Shown: one piece after another, positions 1 to 11,058 of the stretch | Layout: every line of letters begins with the position of its first letter | How positions within the stretch are numbered: the first letter of the stretch is position 1 | Assembly: GCA_022496805.1 (NCBI GenBank) | Contig: CM040107.1 | Coordinates: forward strand, 12,110,501 to 12,174,500 | DNA from: Pohlia nutans | Lineage: Eukaryota > Streptophyta > Bryopsida > Bryales > Mniaceae | DNA length: 64,000 bases | Direction: 5' to 3' | Notes under the pieces: generated by a model | What the model saw: the letters and a program-made list of their open reading frames with translations, nothing else | Told to the model about the DNA's origin: nothing | The model's database searches: none | Program-made: the position numbers and the translations under genes

Positions 1-35
1 TGTGAGAGGAATGCACATTCACTTTGGGATGCAGT

Positions 36-56
36 TTTAGCTCGACTCGAGCTAAA
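36..56. repeat. Element A palindrome in intron after the methyltransferase-like exon
   Basis: This is a perfect 21-bp copy, arms TTTAGCTCGA and TCGAGCTAAA with central C. It lies just downstream (minus strand) of the donor at 91, hence inside the next intron. The same placement is seen in elements B and C. Confidence 0.85.
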
Positions 57-91
57 CAAATGATTGCAAAGAAAGGTGCAGAGGAACGTAC

Positions 92-1425
92 AATTCCCGC
101 CAGCATGGGCTTGGATCCCGCCATCATCGACAAAAAATTATCGTTGGGAAAAGAGAACATCTTCAAAACACGACAATAGAATTCCAAGCGCAGCTCCGTC
201 ATCCTCACGCCGAAGTCGTGTTCCCTGTACATACCGGCCTTCGAGTAGAGCGGCAAATCGGGAGCATAGAAAGTGGGCGGAATTCGGTCCAGGATATCGC
301 CCATATTGCTTCCCTTATTTACAAGAAAGAGCAACGGAACCATATGCTTCTCTAACACCTTACCCTCCGGGATACCATTCAGGCGCTTGTTACTGCATGG
401 CATATAATACGAAGCCTTGTGTGCATACTCATCCTTTATCTTGTTCGCGTATACAATGGCTTGGCACTGTCGATCAACGTTCTCGGTTATCCAAAGCCAA
501 ACGTGGGGGTTCTTCAGAGACGGGTCCGACACCGAGTCCATGTACGTATCAAGGAACTCCTTGAAGTAGGGATTCTCTGTATCATCCGATTTACTTCCAC
601 TGCCAGGAACACAACGAAGATCGATGATGCCAATGGCACACCTGGAGTCGCCCCATGCATAATCTCCGTCCCACGCGCCGAATTTAAACTCGGATGAGTC
701 GAAAAGCCGAGTGTGAAGAACCGGAGTTCGCGGCTCGAATGTCCCCTGGACATCCAGAAATATCTTGAAGAATTCCGCTGCGTACTCGGAAATCTCTTCC
801 ACCCTCTTATTCTTTGCCTTCTTCTGCCGATACGCGGAGAAGAAGGAATTACCCGGAACAGAGAGTAGCATCGCCATCGTCTGACGCGACAAATTGTAAT
901 CCACCTTGAACTGCTTCCACTTTTCTGCGTCAAAATTCCACTCGGAGTCGAACAACCCAAGCGACGGCTGCAGATTCAGCAACTCCCTGGCGACGGTGTC
1001 CTCTTCCGGTTGTCAAATCACTGCTTTGCAGACATGCAGTGGAAATAGTTCTTCGTGGGCTTTTTCACAGTCACCTTCGGATACTTCAATGTTCGACCGG
1101 GAGTCTCGTTCAAAAGATGCAATGCCATTATCTTCAAATCCCGCTCGGCCAGCTACCCCATCGCCTAAAAGAACTCCCGGTTCAAAGTAAATTTCTTCGA
1201 AGCTGACTCCCAATCCTTGGCCTGATTGAATTTCACTTCAGTATCGGGGTCGATCAACTCTCCCATTCCGTAATTGACGATGAACCTTGCCCACAACTGG
1301 TAGACCTCCTCATAAGAGGTAATAATGAGCAGCTCGTTCCGGAGGTCCGAAGGTCTGATAATTTTGTCCTTCGCGTTGTTCGTGTTGATGCTCACGAACC
1401 GCTTCACCATTGCAGCCGCAAATTC
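92..1425 (-). pseudogene. Methyltransferase-like half of element A ParB-methyltransferase gene, broken
   Basis: This is the second coding part of the minus-strand gene. The acceptor ACAG precedes GAATTT at 1425 and the donor GTACGT follows base 92. It aligns by eye with the same exon in elements B and C: a start with an EF dipeptide, a shared GELIDPDT block near 1250, a REFF block, then a C-terminal stretch ending in a glycine motif (FLSMMAGSKPMLAGI) immediately before the donor. In C the matching position reads like methyltransferase motif I. The exon has in-frame TAG, TAG and TGA codons between about 1170 and 1010 and a net frameshift, so it cannot make one protein as it stands. Palindromes sit in both flanking introns (36-56 and 1497-1517). 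A typical DPPY/NPPY catalytic motif is not visible, so the enzyme assignment rests on comparison with element C. Confidence 0.55.
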
Positions 1426-1496
1426 CTGTACCAATGAAACTGCTGTGAGAGAGTGCAGAACGACATGGCCATAAAAGCGGGGCTTCAAATGCAAAC

Positions 1497-1517
1497 TTTA
1501 GCTCGAGTCGAGCTAAA
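1497..1517. repeat. Element A palindrome in the ParB/methyltransferase intron
   Basis: This perfect copy with central G lies between the donor at 1601 and the acceptor at 1426 of the minus-strand gene. Elements B and C have their own palindromes in the matching intron. Confidence 0.85.
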
Positions 1518-1601
1518 CCATCCACGACCCTCCAGCCTTAATTAGAAACCAAATATAAGGGAGCGAGGGATGAAGTGTGGCTACGCCGGATCAATACGTA
1601 C

Positions 1602-3279
1602 CTCATAGTTTTTCCGATTTACTATTTCATCGGCCGATTCACGACCATGGGGCTTCTTCACCTTCAAAGGACGCCCATAGTCCACCCAAACACTCCTGGC
1701 CCCCATGATATTCGTTGCCCATGAAGGAGTGAAAATGCCAGCGTTGTTTGAAATGTTTGCCATTGCGGAAACTTCCATAATCTTGGCCGCCTTCTTATGC
1801 CAAACAACGTGAGCCCTCCATGTCTTCAGCGCTTTGATTTTTGCATCGTCAACTTTCTGATCACGGATCAACTCTTTTGCAGCTTCAACATGATGCTGCC
1901 CGTCGATGATCCGAAACCTACAAGACGAGTGCACTAGCTCATTCCAATCCCATTCCTCCGGCGCCTCGTCAAGAATAGGCATAATGCAAATTGTCTGCCT
2001 GCCACTGACGTCCACTGCATGGGTAAGGATATTCTTGTAGTGCGCTACTCCAGACGCCTGCAGCGATCGGATAATGTATCTCTCTTCCGCACGATCCAGG
2101 CGGTCGATGTCAACATCCACCGGCTTGTCCCTCCCAAAGATATAACAGTCGGCGCACTTCTCCCAATACTTTTGGAGTGACTTGCGGGCTTCCTCGTAAT
2201 CAATTTCTTTCTCGGTCACCGCCGCCTTCATAGTAGGATTCACGGAAGTCAGTGCGCTGTCACCCATGCTTCCTCTAGATCGTTTGGAGCCAGAACTGCA
2301 CGCATCTGGGTTCGGGCGCTTGTTACTCGGACCGCCAGGAATTGCTCCAGGTGTCCCCAAACCCGATCGAGCGGTCCCTGACGTAGACCTCGCCTGCAAT
2401 GCAAGCGAGCCGGCCTCCTGGATGATGCCTTTCCCTTTCGGCGTGCTTCGAATTCGGACAGTGACTTCCAAATCTGAGCAGTATACGGACTGTAGGACCT
2501 GACAAAGGCTTTTGGAGAGGTGAGGACGGGGAGTAACTTGGTCTCAAGATGATGAATTTGAGACGGCTCCGCCTTCCCAACCAAATATTCATGGACGAAA
2601 TTGTGGGAGAATCTGACTTCATTGGGCGGGAACACGATGGTGAATACATAAGTCGACACCTCGGACGTCTCGAACTTAACAAGGAGGTAGGCATCCTCAG
2701 ACGTCACGAGAGAAATATAAGCATCCAGACAGAGGGGAAGGAACGCCCCCCCATGCGCCCTAGACTGTTGATAGAAGAGAAAGTGGGTATTATCCTTGGG
2801 TCTAATTGACCACGACAGGATAGAATTCTGCTTGGGTATCCACAAGTTCCCCCATGTCTCAAAGTCCAAGGCAATCGGTCCAAGCGGGTAGGAGGTCTCC
2901 ACCCGGAAGATATCGAGAAAGCCCTCCAGAGTCCTCCTGTCAAATGACTCCGTCACCTGCAAAACAAATTATAGACATTGAACAAATTAGCTCGACTCGA
3001 GCTAAATTCAAACCACGAGCTCAATTATCGGTTCAAAGTAATCTGCCACGATATCAAGGAAATAACTTATTAAGCATCTATCAAATTAGCTCGACTCGAG
3101 CTAAACTGAGACCAGCAGATAGTATTAAAACAGAAAACCTGAACATGGCACCGAGTAGGACTTACATTAGGAACAGCTGGTTCCTCCTGCACTGCCATGT
3201 CGACTTCAGAGTCAGGCTCTCCAGCAGGAGGATTGGGGTCATCCCGAACGATTCTTGCACAAGTTGTTGTCCGTGCCAT
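1602..3279 (-). pseudogene. ParB/Srx-like half of element A ParB-methyltransferase gene (frameshifted)
   Basis: Exon 1 is 3279-3166 (starts MARTTTCARIV, donor GTAAGT after AAT). The next exon is 2956-1602 (acceptor TTTTGCAG, donor GTACGT after GAG). Phases fit, except that the second exon needs one frame change near 2460, where the reading moves from a frame ending at 2249 to a frame that starts before 2471. The C-terminal part holds the ParB-like core: VDVDIDRL, then SLQASGV, then FRIIDGQHHVEAAKEL, then AHVVWHKKAAKIM. That order matches ParB-fold proteins, in which the G-x-R/H-x-x-A loop binds nucleotide. A basic, serine-rich linker with KRPNPD and KRSRG may be a nuclear signal. In bacteria ParB-like domains are often fused to DNA methylases; here the methyltransferase-like exon follows across one intron. 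Confidence 0.6.
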
Positions 3280-4108
3280 AACTCTAAATCAGCACAATAT
3301 CAGGTACGTTAGCTTAACGAGCGATTTCAAGACATGTGACCAATTAGAAAACCATGTTCACAGGATATATCACATTTAGCTCGACTCGAGCTATAAAGAA
3401 AAACTCAAGGCTAAATCCACCGTCCAAAGCACGGACGGGCTTCAAAAACTATGACAAAGGATAATCAGCTTATGATGCTGCAATTCAAACGATTATGGTG
3501 AAGACATTTAGCTCGAATCGAGCTAAATTGATTATTGGCATGGTTGAATATTGTATAAGCGCAGCGCATTATACCCTTAGGAAAATCTTGTAGGAGATTC
3601 CGTTCGGCCTTTATCAATATTAAAGCATCTGGTACTACGAATTTGACAATATCTAACTCGAATCGAGCTAAATTGTCGATGAATAAATAATGTATAAGTT
3701 GTTTGTAAAGAAATCTTAACTTTCATAATCGGAATATACAGGAATAATCAAGTGCATTGCAGGATGGAAGCGCGGAATAAACTCGAGTCGAGCTAGATTC
3801 TTAGTTGATTTGGACTGGGATCCTGGAAAATTCAATGATAATATGCGACATTGTAGCAGAATTAGCTCGAGTCGAGCTAAATATCCATTCTGGCCTCGGA
3901 ATAATCGCAGTAATTGAACAAAACTTTGAATGAAATGCACAAATTTTAGCTCAACTCGAGCTAAACTGACACAGTCAGGGCCGAGTTACTGAAATTAATG
4001 GCATTTAAGTCTATGAATCTGATAATATTTAGCTCGAATCGAGCTAAATTGCTGAGGAATTATGTGCATTGAATGATGAGAGCGCAGAATTAGCTCGAGT
4101 CGAGCTAA
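2987..4108. repeat. Cluster of about 10 element A palindromes in the first introns
   Basis: Copies start at 2987, 3086, 3375, 3507, 3652 (imperfect), 3778 (imperfect), 3862, 3945, 4028 and 4090. The central base varies while the arms hold. Four consecutive centres, 3787, 3871, 3955 and 4038, are 84, 84 and 83 bp apart, close to eight turns of B-DNA. All lie in introns upstream of the ParB-like exon, between the leader exon ending at 4294 and the coding exons. Confidence 0.85.
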
Positions 4109-4129
4109 AATGGGAAAAATGGGGGAGAT

Positions 4130-4203
4130 TGAGCTAATACGGCATCGAGCTAAATGAGCATCGAGCTAAAACAACATCGAGCTAAATGTCTATCGAGCTA
4201 AAA
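4130..4203. repeat. Element A half-site array (TCGAGCTAAA)
   Basis: Five right-arm half-sites of the element A palindrome (GAGCTAA or TCGAGCTAAA) follow each other at about 14-16 bp spacing, without the matching left arms. They close the palindrome cluster on the promoter side. Element B has the same kind of half-site run at 22303-22345. Confidence 0.75.
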
Positions 4204-4293
4204 TTGTGCAGGCAGCAATGCAGAAAATTACAGAATCAAACGTCACACTTGCAAACATTGCCAATTCACAAAACATAGGGAAGAGTATCATAC

Positions 4294-4670
4294 CTGATAA
4301 CTTGCTGAGCAAATTGAAACTGATAGTACTAGCAAAGCTTGGTAATCTCCAGCTCTAGCAGACCTGAGCAGCGTGCACCTAAAACCCTAACTAGCGTGCA
4401 GCAATACCCTCACAAGCGTGGAGCAATACCGTAATCAGGGTGCAGCAATACCCTTAAGTAGCAGCAGCAATTCAGAATCTTGGTCTACAACCCTAAACCC
4501 AGATCAGCCGCAACAAAGCAAGAAGAAATAGGAGCGAGCGAATACGACCAAGCAGAACGAGCGAGAAGGAACACCGAGCGAATGCGAGCAAGCAGGAAGC
4601 GAGGAGCAGGAGCGAGCGAGCAGGAGCGAGCGAGCAGGAGAGAGCGAGCCAGCAAATGGGCTGTTGTGTG
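4294..4670 (-). other. Probable non-coding leader exon of the element A ParB-methyltransferase transcript
   Basis: On the minus strand this stretch is CTG/GCTCG-rich, contains telobox-like AAACCCTAA sequence, and ends at a good donor (ATCAG before GTATGA at 4293). Elements B (23557 upward) and C (40412 upward) have leader-like stretches of the same character in the same place. The 5' end is only a guess. The overlapping repeat-driven ORFs here are not convincing. Confidence 0.45.
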
Positions 4671-4829
4671 GCCACGAGAGTGACGATGCCCGTTCAGGCA
4701 ACTGCCCGCTTGGACGGGCGGGCACGAGCTGCCCAGGTGTACACGTGGCGGGGCGCGACTCGCTGTCGCCCGAGCACCCCTGCCCGTCGTACATCTGCCC
4801 GCAGTCGTCTCATTCTGCCCGCAGCCAGC

Positions 4830-5101
4830 GTGCATGGGGACCCCTCCCTCTTTTGAACTTCTCCTGTTGTTTGTCATGCCAGTTGCACCATTTCTCAGTG
4901 CGCGCTTAGTCTCCTCGCTCTTCCTCTGCTGCAATTTGTTACTGGGTTTCTACTTCGATTGTGCGCGCTATTGGAGTGCTACTCTTCCGTCGAGTTTGTT
5001 TTCTTGTTTGCACGTTAGTTTCATTGTGGTGGCACGGAGCGAATGCGACAGACAGGCTCACTTGCAGTTTCTGCAACTTCTGTTTGTCTCTCCCATATCA
5101 G
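4830..5101 (+). other. Probable plus-strand leader exon, divergent from the minus-strand leader
   Basis: A pyrimidine-rich stretch on the plus strand ends with CAG followed by a consensus donor GTGAGT at 5102. Together with the minus-strand leader this makes 4.2-5.1 kb a likely divergent promoter region. Further donor-like sites occur at about 5404 and 5482. The leader probably belongs to the B3 gene downstream. Confidence 0.4.
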
Positions 5102-5582
5102 GTGAGTGATTTTCAAAAACTCTTCATCAACTAGTTAATAGTATTATAGACGTTCTGTTTTTCTCTAGCAGTTCTGTAATCGCTTCAATTCGTGACTGTG
5201 ATTCATTGTCACTCTGTCAGTGAGTTCTTAATAATTATATTAGTAAGACTGTTTGAGTGAGCATTATTTTTGCAAATTGTTGACCGTCACTACTTTTATA
5301 GGTACTGGACGCTTGTTTTCTTTTGCTGATTCATCATGGTAATACTAATTGCTGTATGAAGCTGTAGTTGCAGGTCCCTCAATAGTTAGTACACATCTTG
5401 AAGGTAAGTTTGTCAAGACAGAACTAAGCACTGTCTCACCTTTGCACGTCAGTGAGTCTATTAGTGGATCATTGTGCACTAAGGTGAGTCTATAAGACTT
5501 CCAATTCCTGCTTCCTTTTATGTTTTCAATAATTCAGTTTGAGGGATTGTGGTCTGTTCACGTCTAGGACTGACGGTGTTCT

Positions 5583-5610
5583 TTTAGCTCGATATGGTTG
5601 TTTAGCTCGA
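5583..5610. repeat. Element A half-sites in opposite orientation (TTTAGCTCGA)
   Basis: Two left-arm half-sites start at 5583 and 5601, with a weaker third at about 5619. They mirror the right-arm half-sites at 4130-4203, so the divergent promoter region is bracketed by inward-outward half-site runs. Confidence 0.65.
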
Positions 5611-5963
5611 TGTCGTTTATTAGCTTGTTTTCTAATCTAATTTTGAAGTTTGTGTCTGTTTTTTGACTTGATTCAATTAATTTATGTCAGTTGCTTAAGT
5701 TTCTGAAGTTTTCGTTTCAATTTGGTAAGTTCTTATTAACTTGATGCGATACAGTTGAAAACCGTATAAGTGGTGTTATAGTAACACTTGTAAAGTATTT
5801 CAAAAAGGAAAATTGTAGTCTTTTCAGTCTGAGGGCAAATCTTAATCATTAGAATGTTTGATAATTATAAAATCGCCGGCATTGAATATGCAGGTACTAA
5901 GTATCATCGAGTGTGCACTCATTTCCAAATATTGTGTATAATTACCGTTGATTGTGAATAATC

Positions 5964-6769
5964 ATGACAACACCGTTTAGCATGCCAAACGGGGAGGGAA
6001 ATCCGTCCGCGACCAGATTTGAATGTCTACTCCAAGTCGCCACGGAGTTCTACAAAGAGTCCAGTCTCACGTTCTTCCACAAGACTGTCACCCGGTCGAT
6101 GGTCATGGCGCTTGTGAGCGGGCCGTGGGGCTTCAGCATGGTAACCCTAAACTCTGCCCATTTAGCTCGATTCGAGCTAAAACCCAATCTGCGCGATATT
6201 TGATTGTAGTACTTTGTCAATTCTGGTTGCAGGTTGATTTAGCTCGACTCGAGCTAAAACGCAAACTGCGCGAGTGTTTAGCTCGATTCGAGCTAAATCA
6301 GACTATTAATGCTGGACTTTTGTAAATGTTGTTTTAGTCGAGCAGTCCAGCTAAATGTCTGTCATTGGCTCTCTTGTAGGAGATTCCTTTCAAATTTGTC
6401 GAGGACTATGGGTCAAAATTCCGTGAGGACGTCACCTTTAGATTGGAAGGAGATCCTGCAAAATTCTGGCCAATTCGATTGACAGTAACCAAGTTTTTTA
6501 AACATCTGAGACGCTGCCGAGTGTTTGCCTATGGTCACAGTGGCCTGAAAACATTCATACTGGACACCAACATCCGAGTGGGCAATCACTTGTTCTTTTC
6601 TTTGAGGGCACACTCGGAGTTCCACGTGCGCATTTTGCGGAACCCGAGTATCGTGGAAAGCCCAATATGCAAAACGTGCGGGTTTGCACCCCACTACCCT
6701 CGATTCGTAGTCAACGTCGTTCAATGGCACTTATCCTTGACCCCGGACACGCCAACCGAGATGATATGA
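5964..6769 (+). CDS. B3-domain DNA-binding protein, first B3 domain (two exons)
   Basis: Exon 1 is 5964-6140 (starts MTTPFSMPNG, donor GTAACC after ATG). Exon 2 starts at 6380 after the acceptor CTTGTAG and runs in the same phase to TGA at 6767-6769, giving about 188 aa. The join produces LTFFHKTV, then EIPFKFVEDYG, VTFRLEG, FWPIRL, FILDTNIRVGNHLFFSL and FHVRIL. This is the usual strand order of a plant B3 domain (start near FFK, I-P-F, then N-x-x-x-GD/N-x-x-x-F). B3 domains bind DNA in the nucleus as transcription factors. The intron 6141-6379 holds three full palindromes of this element and one altered one. A second B3 exon follows at 6911 and the two may be one gene, but frame A ends at TGA before the donor at 6778. 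Confidence 0.6.
6161..6297. repeat. Three element A palindromes in the B3 intron
   Basis: Perfect 21-bp copies lie at 6161-6181, 6238-6258 and 6277-6297 with central T, C and T. A scrambled version lies near 6332-6354. All are inside the intron between the B3 exons. Confidence 0.85.
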
Positions 6770-6910
6770 TGACATTGGTAAGGCCCCCTATGAATTTGTT
6801 TTTGCAAATTATATAACTTTTAGTCAAACATTTGTAAAGGAAATAATATAATTATATTTCCTAAACTTTGAGATTTAAAAAAAAATTCCTTTATTATTAT
6901 TTTATTTCAG

Positions 6911-7228
6911 TTTTATTTCAGAGTGTTCACAATTTGGTCACCTACGTATGCGCAGAGGATTCCTGGACGATTTTGGGACTCGAATAGCCGCATGATTCAT
7001 GGAGACGAGGTCTACCTCCTTGGCCCAAAGAACATGGCCGTGATGGCGGTTAAATTGGAGCGCACAGCTCAGATATTAGAAGACAGCACTGAACTGAAGG
7101 TCACAGCGCGGTTGGCATCAGGGTGGGAGACCTTCGTTATCACCAATCAGTTGTGTGCGGGAGACATCCTCGAGTTTACTTTAATCAACCCGAATATGTT
7201 TAGGGTAGATGTCTTGGACCGTGTCTAA
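6911..7228 (+). CDS. B3-domain DNA-binding protein, second B3 domain (terminal exon)
   Basis: After a T-rich tract and acceptor TTTATTTCAG at 6910 the frame reads FYFRVFTIW, then RIPGRFWDSNS, GDEVYLLG, then ASGWETFVITNQLCAGDILEFTLINPN, FRVDVLDRV and a stop. The pattern IP-x-x-F, later GW-x-x-F-x-x-x-x-L-x-x-GD-x-x-x-F, is the classic B3 signature and stronger than in the first domain. The exon is about 105 codons, one whole B3 domain. It probably continues from the exon ending at 6777 (donor GTAAGG), which would make a protein with two B3 domains as in the REM group, though the frame across that junction is unresolved. Confidence 0.65.
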   Translation, partial: FYFRVFTIWSPTYAQRIPGRFWDSNSRMIHGDEVYLLGPKNMAVMAVKLERTAQILEDSTELKVTARLASGWETFVITNQLCAGDILEFTLINPNMFRVDVLDRV

Positions 7229-8998
7229 AACGTTTACTTTGAACCACGGAGTTTTTTTGGCATTCCTTTCTAGTCACAAAAGAGATTTTGGAACAAACAT
7301 TTCTCTTTACTATAGTTGATTGTGACCTACACATTTTGCAAATCTGACAATGAGTTGAAATTGCAGTACTCCTGTAATACTTCTTATTACAAGACCGTTT
7401 TCACTCAATGTGATACATACCGCTTTTATTCTAATGTACCACATTGTCTCTTTTTCCCACTATGATTGTCAAGTATTCAGCTATTTCCCACTATGATTGT
7501 CAAGTATTCAGCTAGTACATTCAGTGAGCATTTCCTTAAACCATATAAAGTAGAGGAATGAAAAGTATAATACTCATTTAATTATTTCATTGGCCCCCAT
7601 TAAATATGCATTGTACTCTCATAACTATAAAATCATCTAACATTTATACGAATTGACTTCCCCAAGGTTTAGGGTTGTACTGCACCCTAAACCACCATGT
7701 CTCATATTACTACTTTGTGCTAATTATAATATTATTAGTAATATCAATTATACTTGTTATATTAGAAGCTCGATTAGATATTCATAGCAGCCATATATAT
7801 TTGGAAATTCTATATTATGAACGTCAAACTTTGAATACTAAGAAATTACCATAAATTAAAAAAAAATCTATACACATACATGTTCAGTACAGTGCTCCAT
7901 TGAGGTTGTTAGTTTATACCCCAAACCTAAATTCTTATTGTCTAATTATTATTAGTTGTGCTAGTTATATTAGCAAAGTACTGGTTTAGGGTTTAGGGTA
8001 CAAAGATAACTTATTCATACAGTACTGAACAAGAAGTTATGAAAAGTAAATTTTTAGTAGCTACACGCATTTTTCTGGAACTATGTTTTTTGACTAGGAT
8101 TTGCAAATGGAAGAAATAAATACAAGTCCCTCGATTCCATCATCCAATTACAAGACCGAACACTAGACCACTTAATATGAAATGTAGTACCCTCTTCTTA
8201 GTACTATGGAACTATAGAATAACTATAGAATAACTATGTTCCGAAATGTCAAAATAATATTGTATATATTGTTCAAAATCGTAGTGTTATAAGAAATTAG
8301 TTTACATTTGTTTTTAGATGTGCACAGAAGTCGATCAAACTTTAATTTTATGAACTACTCATAAGCTATTCTACATTATCTTCAAAATAAATACATAAAT
8401 AAAAAGAATTTATGTATATGTTTATATACATATATATAGAGATACATAAATACATATATAGATATGTATAAAACATATATATATATATATATATATACAT
8501 ACTAGGACAATTGCGGAACCTCAGGTCATTTTAGAGAATAAGAGATAGTTAAAAAGAAATTGGAAAATAAGACTCAAGTGGATGAGAGGTTTTAGCCCCC
8601 TAATGAGGTCTTCCATAAATCAATGGTAGCTCAACCTCCCTGTCACAATGGTTATGGTTATTGCAGTTGCAGAGTCGATTAGCCCCCCCTATTTTTTCCT
8701 AGGTACAGTGTCTCAATAATACTCTATATATATTGTTCGAAATCGCAGTGTGATAAGAAATTAATATACATAGGTTTCTAGATGTGCACAAAAGTGAATC
8801 AAACTTTTATTTTATAAACTAGTTAGCATTGGGTATTCAACATTATCTTCAAAATTATTACATTACAAAAATAAAATATGTATATGTTTATATATACCTA
8901 AATATATATATATATATATATGTGATAGGCTTTCACGTGAATGGTTAGGAACAATTGAATTTTGCTAAATATTTATTCTATTTCAATGTACCGTAAAT
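7229..8998. other. Gene-poor AT-rich stretch in element A
   Basis: I see no credible gene. The stretch holds scattered telobox-like phrases (near 7670, 7990), (TA)n runs at about 8420-8505 and 8900-8922, and two diverged copies of a stretch mentioning GTGCACA near 8310 and 8780. Confidence 0.5.
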
Positions 8999-9000
8999 TC

Positions 9001-9178
9001 TAAATTCTAAAACCTAGACCCTAAACCCTAGACCCTAAACTCTAAACCTAGTCTAAAAACCATCGACATAATATTCTAGACTCTAAACCCTAGACCCTAC
9101 AGCGTAGACCCTAGACCCTAAACTCTAAAACCCGAAAACCCTAAACCCTAAAATCCTAGACCCTAAAACCCTGGTCAC
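9001..9178. repeat. Degenerate interstitial telomere-type repeat
   Basis: Many CCCTAAA and near-CCCTAGA/CTCTAAA heptamers follow each other. This is a decayed form of the plant telomere repeat. It lies just upstream of the C/T-rich leader at 9230. Element C also has such a tract (44888-44995) upstream of its plus-strand promoter. Confidence 0.7.
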
Positions 9179-9229
9179 TAAGCATTAATTTCACTAAGTT
9201 AACAGATCTTCCTTTACTGCGGGCACCTT

Positions 9230-9660
9230 ATGTCAGTCATTGGTGTCAGGAACACCTTTTCCCGCGGATTTCTCTGTTGGCGCCATTTGCTCCTTCCGAT
9301 TTTTTGTTCGCGCCATTTCTTTTTGCTCACCCCCGTCCTCTGTGCTTGGCCTCTAGCCTCCGTCCTTCACTTCGGTCCTGTCTGCTTGGCCTCCGGCCTC
9401 CGTCCTTCACTGCGGTCCTGTCTCCTTGGCCTCCGGCCTCCGTCCTTACTGTTCTGCTGCCTTCACTGCGGTCCTCTGCCTTTTGCCTTTCCCCTTCGGC
9501 CTCCGACCTTCACTTCCGGCCGCGCGTACTGTCTAGGGTCTTCAGCTTCGTCCTTTCCCCTTCGGCCTCCGACCTCCGTCTTGCACCTCTAGCCTCTAAC
9601 CTTCACTTCTGCCTTTACCCTAACACGCGGGCGACTGTTTTCTTCCTGCTGATTCTACTG
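9230..9660 (+). promoter_or_regulatory. C/T-rich promoter or leader region of element A putative transposase gene
   Basis: The stretch is made of imperfect tandem phrases of the type GGCCTCCGGCCTCCGTCC, strongly pyrimidine-rich on the plus strand, in an otherwise AT-rich region. The open frames through it are repeat-driven. Its place ahead of the palindrome cluster and the transposase exons mirrors element C (leader at 45.7 kb). I could not fix a transcription start or a donor. Confidence 0.35.
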
Positions 9661-9814
9661 TAGTGGGATTCTGCTGTTATCAAATTTTGATTAGCTCAGT
9701 CGAACTTATTTCAGCCGAATCTGATAGCGTGCACGATTCCCGAGGAGCCTGTCAGGACTCCACGGTGCACTGCACAGAATTCGAGGCAGATACTAATACC
9801 AGACAGATGTCAAT

Positions 9815-10702
9815 TTAGCTCGAGTCGAGCTAATCCGTATATGACAACGATAGGGTATCTGTTTCGCAACGTCATTAGCTTGCATTTCATTAGTTTGACC
9901 AACTTGCAATCTATAGGGTTTTTGAATACCCTTATCTTGGTCCATTTATTTAGCTCGAGTCGAGCTAAATGGTACTTCAGCCCCGAGTTTCATCAACAGA
10001 GAACTGTATAACTAAGATCATCAGCTAGCTATAATGTTTATCATGACGTGGTGATTCCTCACTCGAGATAGCTGTCTGTTTAGCTCGAGTCGAGCTAATC
10101 CCTGGATGTCAAAATGGGCTATTTCAACCAAACCGTAGTAATCCTGAATTACAGTAGTTGACCAACTACGGTTACATAATACCGTTCTTGTGGTAACTCA
10201 ATTTAGCTCGAGTCGAGCTAAATGGTACTACAGGTACGAGAATCGTAGAGAGTTCAGCAGTAAAGCTACGAACTACTGTTGATACAGTTTTTATATATGA
10301 TGCGGTGACTGAGGTTGCCCCTAAACTTAAAATTAGGCGATAGTTTCCTGTCGACGACAAGACTTTTACAATTAGCTCGAATCGAGCTAATTCGCTCAGT
10401 ATAGCCGATATCATTTCATTGTCGATGATTGATGATAGTTCTCTTGAGTTTTGTCAGAAGTTTTAATACAGGCAGGTTTAGGCCTGTAGCCTCCTGACTA
10501 TTGTTTAGCTCGATTCGAGCTAATTCAACATTATAAACTATCTGCGAGTTATGCCCGTCTACTAATTATTTTAAATCTCATGTCTACTCTCACATAAACT
10601 TATCCGAGTGGAAATCTCGTGTCCGGAATGTATTTTGAATACGTTCCATCTTATTCAGTACTGTAATCTCAGTGATAATCTCTTTAGCTCGAGTCGAGCT
10701 AA
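9815..10702. repeat. Seven element A palindromes upstream of the transposase gene
   Basis: Copies start at 9815, 9949, 10080, 10202, 10372, 10505 and 10684, each with intact 9-10 bp arms and central G, G, G, G, A, T and G. Spacing is about 120-180 bp. They lie between the leader and the first coding exon at 11.05 kb, most likely in an intron. Confidence 0.85.
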
Positions 10703-11058
10703 TTTAAGTTAAGGTTGTTCACGGTTTATTTGAAATTATAGAGCGGAGCGTTGTATTGCAAGCATTGATTTAATCAGTTTCTATAACTGAAGTGGTGCAT
10801 CAACTTGTTTGACATGTGATTTCTTACTTCGTTTTGTCGTTGCCTTGTAGATATTTTTCTCGGTCTACATGTTGGTCCTGCAGTACTTGCGAACATTCTC
10901 TTATGGAGTCGAGTGCATCTGATGGCGAATTGGATTTTAACTGTGTTTCATTGGAGGCATTTCATCTGTCCTAAACCTTTTATTTCATTCATGTTATGTA
11001 ATAATCCACAGTTCGTCTGCCTAAGTGTCTGAGACATCATTGTTTGGTGTAACAGGAG

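Noticed and set aside
4480..4934. Overlapping arginine/alanine/serine-rich ORFs around 4.5-4.9 kb
   Set aside because: Open on both strands owing to GAGCGAGC repeats; no domain; fits non-coding leaders.
9230..9663. Leucine/serine-rich ORFs at 9.2-9.7 kb
   Set aside because: Driven by GGCCTCCG tandem phrases; no start context or conservation visible.
10425..10440. Third copy of the 22-bp direct repeat
   Set aside because: Only about 12 bases (TCGATGATTGAT) match; compatible with chance.
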